From NCBI GenBank assembly GCA_036186865.1, contig AP025055.1:1172904-1236903 (forward strand): 64,000 nucleotides of DNA, read 5' to 3'. The notes below the pieces were generated by a model. The model was given only the letters and a program-made list of their open reading frames with translations. It was not told the DNA's origin and ran no database searches. A program made the translations under genes and the position numbers. Positions within the stretch are counted from its first letter, which is position 1. Every line of letters begins with the position of its first letter. This document shows positions 48,201 to 58,719 of this stretch, in pieces. This DNA comes from Eustoma russellianum. Lineage: Eukaryota > Streptophyta > Magnoliopsida > Gentianales > Gentianaceae.

Positions 48201-49064
48201 GTTGCCAAAGATAGTCTTGTTCCATGATTTAATATCATGTTTTAGCCTTGTCAACTTCCTGTAATATCCATATATACCACCAATTGTCGGGTCAGATAAC
48301 CAAGCCTTCTTTACATATGCGTAGAAGTCTGGATGTGCAAGCCATGCGTCTAAAAACCGGAATGATCGTGGGCCAGCGACTTGCAGTGTGGCACATATAA
48401 GTAATAGTGGAGAATGGTCCGAGGGTGCCCTCACAAGATGTGTTAGACTCAAATCCTCAAAAGCATCCTTGAATAAAAAAATTTATGAATACCCAATCGA
48501 GACACCCTTGCACACAGCCAAGGCCTCGGCCATCAGCCCATGTAAAACGTGGGCCATGAAATGGGTTATCCATTAACCCATAATCTTCTATACAATCATT
48601 AAAATCATGTAAATGAGATAGCATCGGATGTGAATGACCTCGATGATCCTCCAGAGATCGAAAAGTGTTGAAATCACCACTTAATAATCAAAGTATAGCA
48701 TGCAGCTGAGCATGTGCACGTAATGAAGACCAAAGTGGTTGATGTAGAGTCACAGTGTGACAGCCATATACTATCGTCCACCAAAATGAGTAGGTAAGTA
48801 ATTAACATGCAAATGCATTAATTGACCTTCCTCATGAATATCAACAATCCTGAAATGTAAATTCCTCCAGAAGACCAATATTTTACCTGCTGTAGAATCC
48901 AACGAGTGAGTAAAACCTAGTTTCATACAATACCACATATGATTTGATAAGTGGAGCTTGGGCTCAATTAGAGCTAAAAGATTTAAATGATGAGAACGAA
49001 TCAAATAAATTAATCGAGGCAGCGAAGACCGAATACCGCGAACATTCCATGTCATAATATTCAT
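45220..49064 (-). pseudogene. LINE ORF2 (endonuclease, RT, zf-RVT, RNase H), many breaks
   Basis: The start at 49064 reads MNIMTWNVRGIRSSLPRLI, the typical endonuclease beginning. Further pieces, all minus strand, are at 48452-47985 (PSDHSPLLL and onward), 47664-47455 (ILLPKDDTPGTFSDYRPI), 47397-47176 (LKLDMMKTFDRVNWEYL) and 47210-46864 (GVKQWDPLSPLLFILA and a YTDD box where ADD is usual). A downstream RT block lies at 46692-46336 and an RNase H C-terminal part at 45564-45220. Stops and shifts occur between them. The altered YTDD box suggests that the enzyme would be inactive even without the other breaks. Confidence 0.85.
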
Positions 49065-49268
49065 TGAGACATGTCATAATATTCATTGAGAAGAAGTATA
49101 AGTACCAGTTAAATGAGGAGACCGGGTAGCACTGCGAGTAAGAATAGCTGAGGGGGGCAACGGAGGCAAATCTCTCTGATTTCGGCGACGGTGTTTAGAA
49201 ATCACTGGTATGAAACCCAACTCATCAGGAGGTTTGTCCGACTGAGCTATGAGCTCTTCAACAGAAGG

Positions 49269-52200
49269 TCATGATGGTAGCCGGCTGATACACCGGGAGA
49301 GTTCTTCAGAGACTGCAGGCGCATCAGGTGAATCATTTGGGTGAACATTTGGTACGTCAGTATCTGAACTGTGACCCAGTTCTCCCTCGTCTACCGTATC
49401 ATTAGGGATGTTATCTTCAGCATCTTGACCTTGCCGACATATATCTTGTGCATGGGTAGGCTTCGGCAGCACTTCTTCGCATGGCTGCTGGTTCGAGTCT
49501 GGTTGCTCATACGAAGTTTTCGGTTGCCACACCTTCTTCGATGGAACTTGTTTTGGGATTGCAGCCTCAGACACATGATCAACACAATGACCCTCCTCGT
49601 GGCCAAATGTTCTGCACTTCATGCAATACAAGGGTAAATCTTCGTAGTGCACCGATTGAAAGAATGATGAGTGTGCATAATCAATATAAATTTTTTCAGG
49701 CAGTTCCTGTGTAACGTCTAATTCCATGCAGACCCGAGCCACCGAAGGACGATGGAAATTTAGAGTGGCGGCATCTATCTTGATCGGCCTACCAATAGCG
49801 CGGGCAATGGCATATAACGCCCGTTGATCATGTAGATGAATGGGCAATCCAGGAAGAGAAACCTATACCGGTACAACTGGTATCTCGAATTTAGGATTAT
49901 ACGCCGGGCGTCCACTTCGTCACTCTCATCTCATAGCCAAGGATATGCCAAATTCCACGATAAAAATAACGGGTATAATCTTCTTCCTTATCAAAATTCA
50001 TCAAGATATGGGAGTCATCAAGTAAGCCAATTGATACCGTACCTTGAAACCCAATGATGTCCAGTGCCTTACGGGTTGCCGCCATTGCCAGCCTGCCGCG
50101 CCAAAAGGTGCCCATCCATGCGTATCGGAAGCGGCGTGCCAATTCCTCGATTTCGGATGATGTGAACTGCACCGTGTTAAGTTTCAAAGTGTTTTGATGA
50201 TGAAAAGATGTTTTGAATGAGTTAAAATTATGTTTGATATTTGATGCATGATGGGAAAATACGTTATGATCAAAGATGGTAAGATTGGAACTCAAAAAGG
50301 ACATCGATCTCTCAAGGAAGGAGACATCGGTCGATCGATGTCACTGACATCGATCGATCGATGTAAGATCTGAATACATCGATCTCTCCCTCCTTGGACT
50401 TCGATCGATCGATGTAGGATCTGAGGACATCGATCTCTCCCACCCAGGACTTCGATCGATCGATGTAGGATCTGAGGACATCGATCTCTCCCTTTCAGGG
50501 ACTTCGATCGATCGATGTCCTCCAGAGTTAGCCGTACAGAAGACGAAATATCAAAAGCTAAAGACAAAGCTCAAGGCTGCTCTCTCAGGACTATGTTTCT
50601 CCTCCGATGAGGAGTAGTACCTTATGATTTCCCATTCCCCCCGTACTTATGTTCCTTTTGCAAGTTTGAGTTTACTTATGTATCTCAAAACTTGATATTT
50701 TCTTAATGATATTTTCGCTTTGATATCTCTCGTTTTTTTTATGCTTTCAAAAAGGGGGAGATAAATGTTGGTTAGTATAATTGATTAGTATAATTTTTAG
50801 CATGATAGCATAATATGTGATTTTTAGCATGATGGGGTAATATGAGATATGGTTTTGGCATGCTAGTTGATCATGGCTTGGTATATGAGGTATATTTTTT
50901 GGAATACTAGTTGATCATGGTTTGGTATGGTTTTGGCATGATATAGTTTTGACCAGATTTTGGCATATGAGTTAATGATATATTGGGCATGCTAAGTGAA
51001 ATTTTTTTTTATTGTTGGCAAGCATGATTGGGCTTCAACACGTGTATAGCATGTTCTTGCAAAAATAGGTTGAAAATTTTGGTATGGTTTGGTTAAGCAT
51101 GGCTAAACTTATATTGGTTATTAACACATAGCTTAGCTTGATAAGATGAATTTGGTATGACATGACATGAAGTTCTTTGATATCTTTACATATGAAACAT
51201 GATGCATAAGTTGAAGGGGAGCATGAACTAAGGGGGAGCTGTAAAATATCAAGCTCAGTTGAAAAAGAATCATGTAACAACATCTTTTGAATTGTTGTTT
51301 TGAAATCATCAAAAAGGGGGAGATTGTTAAGTTTCAAAGTGTTTTGATGATGAAAAGATGTTTTGAATGAGTTAAAATTATGTTTGATATTTGATGCATG
51401 ATGGGAAAATACGTTATGATCAAAGATGGTAAGATTGGAACTCAAAAAGGACATCGATCTCTCAAGGAAGGAGACATCGATCGATCGATGTCACTGACAT
51501 CGATCGATCGATGTAAGATCTGAATACATCGATCTCTCCCTCCTTGGACTTCGATCGATCGATGTAGGATCTGAGGACATCGATCTCTCCCACCCAGGAC
51601 TTCGATCGATCGATGTAGGATCTGAGGACATCGATCTCTCCCTTTCAGGGACTTCGATCGATCGATGTCCTCCAGAATTCAAATTTTCTGAACGTTTGAA
51701 CAAAATCCAAGGAAGATTTTCAAGGTTTTCTTTTTCCAATTTTCTTCAAACTTCTTGTGGACTTTAACCCAACTGATTACATGCTTCCTTGACTATTGTA
51801 AGCTTGTCTAAGATTCTCTAGGGTGGCTATCCAAGATCAAATCACTTCCTAGGGTGGCTAAAGACTATTTTGGCTTTGTCTTGACATTTTTGAAGATGAA
51901 GACTTGGTGGAAGGCCTCAAAAACGTGGTGAACTTCATCTATAAATAGAGAAGGCTTGGATGAAGCAATTACACACTTTCAACATCATCTAGCTTCATTT
52001 TACATTGTTGTACTTTTCTCTCATACTTGTAAATTTGTTCAAAGCTTGTCTAGCTTTGTTTGATCTTCATTGTTGTATATTGAGAGAAAGAGAGTCAAGC
52101 ACAAGAGGAACCATAATTATTTGATCTCTAGCTTGTGCTTAGACTTGTGAGAAAGTGTGAACCTTACTATATCTCTTCAACCCACTGTGAGAAGTTCTTG

Positions 52201-52703
52201 AGAGAACTTTTGTTGAAGTTGTGAGGAAGCAAGAAATTGTTCTTGCTACGAGCTGTAGTTGTTGTAGTTGCACAAGTGTGTTGTGCAAGAAGTTGCTGTT
52301 GTTGTTGCTTACACTAAAGTGTTAGTGTAAGTGTTGCTGTGGTTGTTCTTATTGTTCATAATAAGAAGAGTAGTTGTTGAAAATCCACTTTGGAAACAAA
52401 GTGGTAGTGGAGTAGAATCATTTACGATTCGAACCACTCTATATCCGGTGTACTCTTTCATTGTCTCTCATCTCCAATTCTTGCTCTGATTTTGAATATC
52501 TTTTTGAGTTGAGAAAAACAAGAAAATTCCGCAAAAGAGCCATACACTCTATTCACCCCCCTCTAGAGTGTATTTCGGACCTTACACACCGATGGAGATC
52601 CTTTATATCTACCTATGTCACGAGTGGGAAAAGCAGTGGAGGATGCAGAGACAACGGCTGCAAAAGATTTGGTGATCAATAGGGGATCGCGATCGCCAGC
52701 CAT
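49269..52703 (-). pseudogene. LINE ORF1 (DUF4283 and zinc knuckle), split and mutated
   Basis: It starts at 52703 (MAGDRDPLLITKSF) and runs to 52592, where the LTR element is inserted. It resumes at 50169 in the same frame, with the DUF4283 core WMGTFWRGRLAM, DSHILMNFDKEEDY and FYRGIWHI. A frameshift near 49900 and a TAG codon at 49863-49865 (where a tryptophan is usual) interrupt it. The rest, including the zinc knuckle CMKCRTFGHEEGHC near 49620-49580, is open to the stop at 49269. ORF1 proteins of plant L1-like elements bind the element RNA. Confidence 0.85.
50175..52586 (+). mobile_element. Internally deleted Copia-type LTR element nested in the LINE
   Basis: Flanked by the 5-bp duplication CACCG (50170-50174 and 52587-52591). 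The left LTR is truncated (50175 to about 50527). The right LTR is complete (51325-52586, 1262 bp, TGTTAAG...TTACA). Between them about 800 bases remain of the region after pol, ending in a polypurine tract AAAAAGGGGGAGAT (51310-51323). Primer-binding site, gag and pol are missing. The two LTR copies differ by very few bases over the shared 350, so the insertion is recent. Confidence 0.88.
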
Positions 52704-52783
52704 TGCCGGCGAAGTAGATTGGGGTGAATGCGTTTTCTCCAGCGCCACCGGGGGGAGCCGAAAAAATATTATGTCAAAGTTTG

Positions 52784-54160
52784 TCTCTTTCTCAACAAAC
52801 ATACAAATATTCTAGGCTCAAAGGAGTTCCAATATAACGAGCAGCAGCATCTCATCATCACCCTGTTTACACAGCCTTGATATCCTTCTATAGAGAGTTT
52901 TACTATTTCTGTTTTCTACACCAACATTAGCACATTACTTTAAAGGCTTCCGTTTATAACACAGTATAGAGACTCGGATGTACGCAACCATACATATATG
53001 TTAAACACACAGAGTTTGTTTTCCAATAACTCATAATAAAAGTTACGTCAAGCTGTGTCGATCAATTTCTACTTCACAATATAAAAAACGTAACCAATTT
53101 ATTGAGTCATTTTGCTTTATTCCATCATATTCGTTCAAATTTTCACTCTCGTTCTATTTTTTTAGTTAGTATATTCCGTTCAAACATTGTATGTAAGACA
53201 ATTAAAGGTACAAAGATATGACAGGATAGTCAATTAAATATAATACTTAGCTAATTATTAGATCGCAAAACGATATAACATCTTTTCAGACCCTGCTTAA
53301 ACACAGGATCTTAGAATACCGAAAATGTCCTTTATATTTAGCTAATTCTCAATTGTACGAGATTTTTCTAGGATAATCAATCAAATATTCTAACTTCAGC
53401 TAATTGTCTAGCTTATGGTTCTATATTTACTCCCACGGGGCTCATATGTACACATATTTTGTTTCATTTAATTGTGACATTGTAATTTGAATGTATGCTG
53501 ATTTTTTATTTAAATTATTAGCAAACCATCTTGTTCGAATGTACCATCTTACGACATCTATGATTTAAAGCATACAGCGACTTAAACAGAAGCACGGTAT
53601 ACCAAAAGTCAAAATAGCATGCGGTGGTTTTGTCAAAACCATCTGTTCATTTCATACAGCGGTTTTGACATAACCGCTATATATAAAAATGAGTTTAATT
53701 CTAAACATGTGATAAAAGTAGGTTTTTTATAATAAAATTACTATATTTTCTTCCTCCCCTACAGCCCTATAAGATGAGATTGCCTTGTTAATGAAATATC
53801 ATATGTACTCCTTGCCTGTTTCTATCAGCCTGTGCTTGGTTCATAAAAATAGCTTTCACAACTTGACATTTTCCTCATATAGTGTGACATTTGTGGAGTA
53901 ATCCCAAAAAAGCGAGAAATATATTTGCTGAATGCACATACATAACGCACCGCATGCACATACATAATGTACCGCATGCACATAAATAATGACATTTGTG
54001 GAGTAATGCCATCACGATTAGATTCTCCTGGACGCTTATTCAGCAGCAGAAAATGTATTTGTTGAGTGGATACACACAATGTATCCCATTAAGATACACG
54101 GGATCATAAAACTATGAGAACATACATACCCCTTGGTTTCAATATTTTCCATGAGAGATG
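52784..54160. other. Upstream region of xylanase gene C, with a SINE family 1 copy
   Basis: A minus-strand SINE family 1 copy lies at about 52925-53150. A perfect-arm palindrome AGCGGTTTTGACATAACCGC lies at 53658. At 53934-53990 the block GCACATACATAA is repeated three times, and TGACATTTGTGGAGTAAT occurs at 53885 and 53990; gene B has single copies at 37430-37500. The rest is AT-rich. Confidence 0.55.
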
Positions 54161-54168
54161 TATAAATA
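54161..54168 (+). promoter_or_regulatory. TATA box of xylanase gene C
   Basis: TATAAATA followed by GAAGAGGTTTTTGCAACAAA, the same as in gene B, 229 bases before the ATG including a likely 5' untranslated intron (54255-54383). Confidence 0.75.
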
Positions 54169-54389
54169 GAAGAGGTTTTTGCAACAAAATTCATCAGCCT
54201 TCCCCTGGTGATATACTTTACAGTTTATTCTATCTCCTGTATCTTGGATCGTAGGTCTTGAAGAACCCTTTTATTGTAGTCTTTTTCTTTTTCTTTTTAT
54301 TTGGCCTGATTATTATTTTTCTATTATTATTATTATTATTTTGATTCAATTCCTTGTTACTTTGGCTCTATATACGGTTGCAGTGAATT

Positions 54390-57300
54390 ATGGCGACGTG
54401 GAAGATTAGCAGTTGGAATATAGCTCTGCTGTTATTTTTTCTTTTATCTTCAGGTTGCTTTTCTTTTACTGGCATAAATATTTTGTGCACATATTAATTT
54501 AAATTACATGCTTTCTAGTGTCGATAAAAATGCAGTGTGTGTTTTATGTTGTGTGTAATGTATTGAAACTTGGTCTTATATGAGGTGAGACCTATATCCA
54601 CTCAAAACCTTAAGGTAATTGTGGTGGTACATCATCTCATATAAGCCATGCATTTTTTTCTCAAATTACCAAATTTTCAACACCCGCCCTCACGTGGCAA
54701 CGTGACTTGACATGCACACGCGCCTTACAACCCGCCCTCAATCACAACCACAAGTCAGACATGAACATCTGGACTTAGGTGAGGGGAACATTAACTGGCC
54801 AACCATGGGCCAAGCAAGGGGTGATTACACATTTTAAACTTGCTCTTATACCATATTGAAACTTGGGTGGCCCATATCCACTCAAAACCTTAAGGCAATG
54901 GATAGTGGTACATCATCCTCATATAAACCATGCATTTTTTCTCAAATTACCAACGTGGGATTTTCAACCTAATGTAGGATCCATTTGCGTTGCGCCTTGA
55001 AATGGCTTAACTGTATACATGTTTTTTCAGGTCTGAAAGTTTATGGACTATCATATGATTATAGCTTCACGCACGAGGTAAATGTGTGTATATATATATG
55101 TATGTATGTATTTATGCGCACTCGCGTCAATAGACATAATTTAAATTCTATAATCAGATTTAACATTTCTGTGTCCCCCTCAAAATTTCAGTGTCTAGAA
55201 ACGCCACTCAAGCCTCAATATGGAGGGGGGATAATTGAGAATCCAGAAATGAATGAAGGAGTAAAGGGTTGGTCATTGTTTGGAGGAGATGGAAATTTAG
55301 CCGAGGATAGATCCCAAGATGGCAACAACTTTCTTGTAACTTTTAATCGAAACGCATCCCATCAAAGCTTATCTCAAAAGTTTTATTTGAAAAAAGGGAT
55401 GCTCTATACGATATCGGGTGAGTATGTGTCAATACAAATTTAACTTCAAAATTATTTAAATTCTAGCATTTGTAATATATGTGCTTTTGCTTCGGGGCAT
55501 TGCTTTAGTATTATCAAGAACATTTTTCTTTATGTTAGTGTTATAAATTAATCATGAAAAATCATGGACTGTATAAATATTAGTGTAATTACTTATTTCA
55601 TTTTGGGTTGATTGCAGCTTGGTTACGGGTTAGTGATGGTGAAACTCCAGTATTAGCCGTCTTGAAAACAATCACCGGCTATGAACGCGTTGGGTCGACC
55701 ATTGCCAGGTCGGGCTGCTGGTCTATGCTCAAAGGTGGTCTAACCGCCAATTATTCTGGCCCGGCTGAACTTTATTTCCATGTAAGCCCTTATTTCATCA
55801 GTACTTGGTCGTATGTTTTGTATATTCTTTCAGCCTTTTATAAAACCTTTTCCAGGAGAATGCATCCTTAAATCAAGATTACATTTGTTCGACAATTTTT
55901 GGGCTATAAATCCCCTCTTTGACGTGAAAATAGAGGTCTTGATATCATATACCAATGGAGGAAAGAGGGATTTCACAAATATACTATTTTTTTTCTTGCT
56001 ATATTTCATGTACAAATTCATTTTATGTTATAATTTCACCATGTGCTGCAGAGCCACCATCCCACCGTTGACCTCTGGGCGGACAGCATTTCTGTACAGC
56101 CCTTCACGGAGGAAGAATGGAGAAGTCATCAAACCGAAAGCCTAGAGAAGGTAAATTGGTCATTAGGTTAGAGTTAAACATATTAGAAATTGTGGTCTAC
56201 TTTTCCTTTCAATAACATGATGACTTTTGATCAACTCAATAAAACAATAACAACAACCATACCCAGTAATATAACAACGAAAGCAAAAGATATCTCTAGG
56301 ATCAGAGAGTTTGTTTTCAGTGAGACTCCTGACTCTATTTGTACATATGACACAATAATAGAAATATGTATGTGAATCAACTCAATAAGAGAAAATCTAA
56401 TTTCATATCCAATTAAATATACAATTTAACTAATTAAAACTTAGTTCGAATAGTAAATTAAACATCAAAGTTTTAGATGCAACCGTAAATGTCCTCGGAA
56501 CATGTTATTCTATCATGTATTATTAAGTCAACTTTCCAATCTCTGTTATTACATATGTATACACAGGTTCGGAAGAGCCAAGTAAGATTCCAAGCAGTAG
56601 ACGCAAGAGGCATGCCATTAGCAAATGCAAACGTCTCAGTCAAACAGCTCCGAGCAAACTTTCCGTTCGGCGTTGCCATCAGCGACTTATTTTCAACCAA
56701 CAAAGCCTATCAAAACTGGTTTAGTTCAAGATTCAAATTCACCGTATTTGAGAACGAAATGAAATGGATAACAACAGAACCCAATCAGGGGCAAGAAAAT
56801 TACGCAGTCCCAGATGCCATGTTGAGAATTGTGAAGCAGCTAGGCATTCAGCTTCGCGGCCATAATATTTTGTGGGATGAACAGGATAGGAACCCTGGAT
56901 GGGTGCAGAGGCTTTCTGGTGTTCAGTTACAACAGGCCTGTGACAAAAGAGTGAGGTCTATTGTGAACAGATACAAAGGTCAAGTTATTCACTGGGATGT
57001 TGTTAATGAGAATATGCATAACGCTTTCCTTGAAACTAATTTACGCAATCCAGCTGCCTCCGCCAATTTCTACAAAGAGGTATAAATCTTTTCTTTACTT
57101 TTTCTCATTGAGTGGAACATAACAATTAGATAACGTAAAAGTCATTCATCCACATACAGATAGAGACAAAATACAATGTAATGAAATGATAAATTGGCAC
57201 AAACATTATTTCAAGAACTGGAATTTCTAATTTTGCTTGGTAATACAGGCTAATCTGCTGGACAACCGGCCCATCCCATTTTTGAATGAGTTCAATGTGA

Positions 57301-57875
57301 TCGAGGACCGAAATGACCAGAAAGCATCGCCGGCGGCATATATTAGGAAAATAAGAGAAATGCGGTCTCAGGGCTACACCGGACCTCTGGGAATCGGTGT
57401 ACAGGGACATTTCACAACTCCTGATATGGCATTCATAAGAGCTGGCATAGATTCTTTAGCATCCCAAAAGCTACCGATTTGGATAACGGAATTGGACATC
57501 AAAAGCGGCACAAATCAGGCGGTAGGATTGGAACAAGCCCTAAGAGAGCTCATTTCGCAACCTGCGATTGGAGGGATTATAATATGGTCGGCGATTAGAT
57601 CCGGCGGATGTTTCACTATGTGTTTGACTGATTCGAATTTCAAAAACTTACCCACCGGCGATGTCGTTGACAAAATTTTGAAGGAATTAAAGCCTGAGGG
57701 ATTGGTAGGTGTTACGGATGCTGATGGGTTTTTTAATGCTTCGCTTTTTCATGGTGATTATGATTTCCATTTCACCCATGAAAGGGCGGTGGATTCCACT
57801 GTGGTTTGTGGAGTTAAGGTGGCTCCGACGATTGAGAATAGGAAACTAGTCAAAGTTATGCTCTCAACTGTTTGA
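54390..57875 (+). CDS. GH10 endo-1,4-beta-xylanase, array copy C, 579 residues
   Basis: Coding exons: 54390-54453, 55031-55077, 55192-55417, 55618-55781, 56052-56150, 56567-57079, 57249-57875 (1740 bases, in frame). Exons 1-6 match A and B in length. Exon 7 is nine bases longer, giving a C-terminus MLSTV. The signal peptide, carbohydrate-binding module and both catalytic glutamates (348 and 452) are present. The barrel is more diverged near its end: WSAIRSGGCFTMCLTDSNF against WAAFRPSGCATMCLTDANF in A and B, and ISDLFSTN against INDFFLNN. This could change substrate fit, which is inference. Intron 1 carries a TRIM and intron 5 a SINE. Introns 3 and 6 are short and free of the insertions found in A and B. 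Confidence 0.93.
54562..54970 (-). mobile_element. TRIM (miniature LTR retrotransposon) in intron 1 of gene C
   Basis: Two direct repeats of about 115-120 bp (CTCAAAACCTTAAGG, GGTACATCATC, CATGCATTTTTTCTC blocks) border about 170 bases without coding. On the minus strand TGGTATAAGAGC (54842-54853) follows one repeat, a methionine-tRNA primer-binding site, and a purine run GAGGGCGGG precedes the other. AATGT flanks both ends (54557-54561 and 54971-54975). Gene A shows the empty site (AATGTATGATCAG). Confidence 0.85.
56243..56375 (-). mobile_element. SINE family 2, complete copy in intron 5 of gene C
   Basis: A 133-bp element flanked by the exact 13-bp duplication ATCAACTCAATAA (56230-56242 and 56376-56388). 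Read on the minus strand it ends ACTGGGTATGGTTGTTGTTA. This copy sets the limits of family 2. Confidence 0.85.
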
Positions 57876-58440
57876 CTTTGTTATGGTTGCCTTAGCTTTA
57901 TGCAAAAGCTTTCATGTAATGGCATACTTCACCTTTTAGATGACAAATGAAGTAATATTTTTATGAAACTTTTTCGGAAAACTCATGGTGTGTTTATATA
58001 CATGCATATACACATACAAAAGATACATATATTTGTGTATAATTATCCATTATTCACAAAACAAAACTATAACTATCCATTATTCACAATCGCAATGCCA
58101 TTGGCAACTAAAATCAAACTAACACGCTGTAAAATTTCCTTCACGAACATCCTAGGTGTAGGTCGTCATCCGCTCATGCAAGATTTCATTTCGGCCGGAC
58201 CATATTTTATTTCGGCTACTTTTTATTTTGCGCGCAAATATATTTTATGTAAGATCATTTCACTCGTCAGTGCTTTTTTTTAACCACATAAAAATTCAAC
58301 AAAAAATATATGTAAGTGGGACAAAAGTGCTAGGCTAGGCATGATTTATTAAAGAACGATTTTATGATAATATTGTGTAAGTCTTCATCCACCTTAGAAA
58401 TCTTTTAATTTGTATTTTCCATACTTATTGCGGTTGGGTC
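57876..58440. other. Spacer between gene C and the Copia element
   Basis: The 3' untranslated region of gene C shares GCTTTCATGTAATGG with gene A. ATCCATTATTCACAA occurs twice near 58045-58090. Nothing else is seen. The right part was probably the promoter side of the TRB gene before the Copia element inserted. Confidence 0.5.
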
Positions 58441-58719
58441 TGATAGAGTTGAATGAGACTTTGTTGTGGGCAGTTAGTTCCTAGAATTTAGGGAGTTGTT
58501 ATTTCTGTTTAATAAAGTCCTAGTCTTAAGAATGGACGTGTCCTATTTTCTAGCTTTAGTTGAGTCTTAGTTGTGTGGTTTTTCAGATGGCTATTTAAAG
58601 CCTGGTTTGGAGTCAACAAAGGGTAGAAAGTTTTTCGCAGCATTCTCTGTGCACTTTAGTTTACAACAGCAAACTTTGTTCCAATTTCTTTAACAAACTG
58701 GTATCAGAGCCAGGTTATC

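Larger units (their letters stand above)
44705..52771 (-). mobile_element. Full-length antisense LINE, interrupted by an LTR element
   Basis: The 12-bp duplication TGTCAAAGTTTG flanks it exactly (44693-44704 and 52772-52783). The 3' end is the T-run at 44707-44714 (poly-A on the minus strand). The 5' end lies about 68 bases before the ORF1 ATG. After removal of the nested element (50175-52586 and one CACCG) the LINE is about 5.65 kb. It carries ORF1, endonuclease, RT and a C-terminal RNase H, all with stops or shifts, so it is no longer autonomous. Confidence 0.9.

Noticed and set aside
55813..56145. Open frame overlapping intron 4 and exon 5 of gene C
   Set aside because: It runs through the intron in a frame other than that of exon 5, which is fixed by homology to genes A and B.
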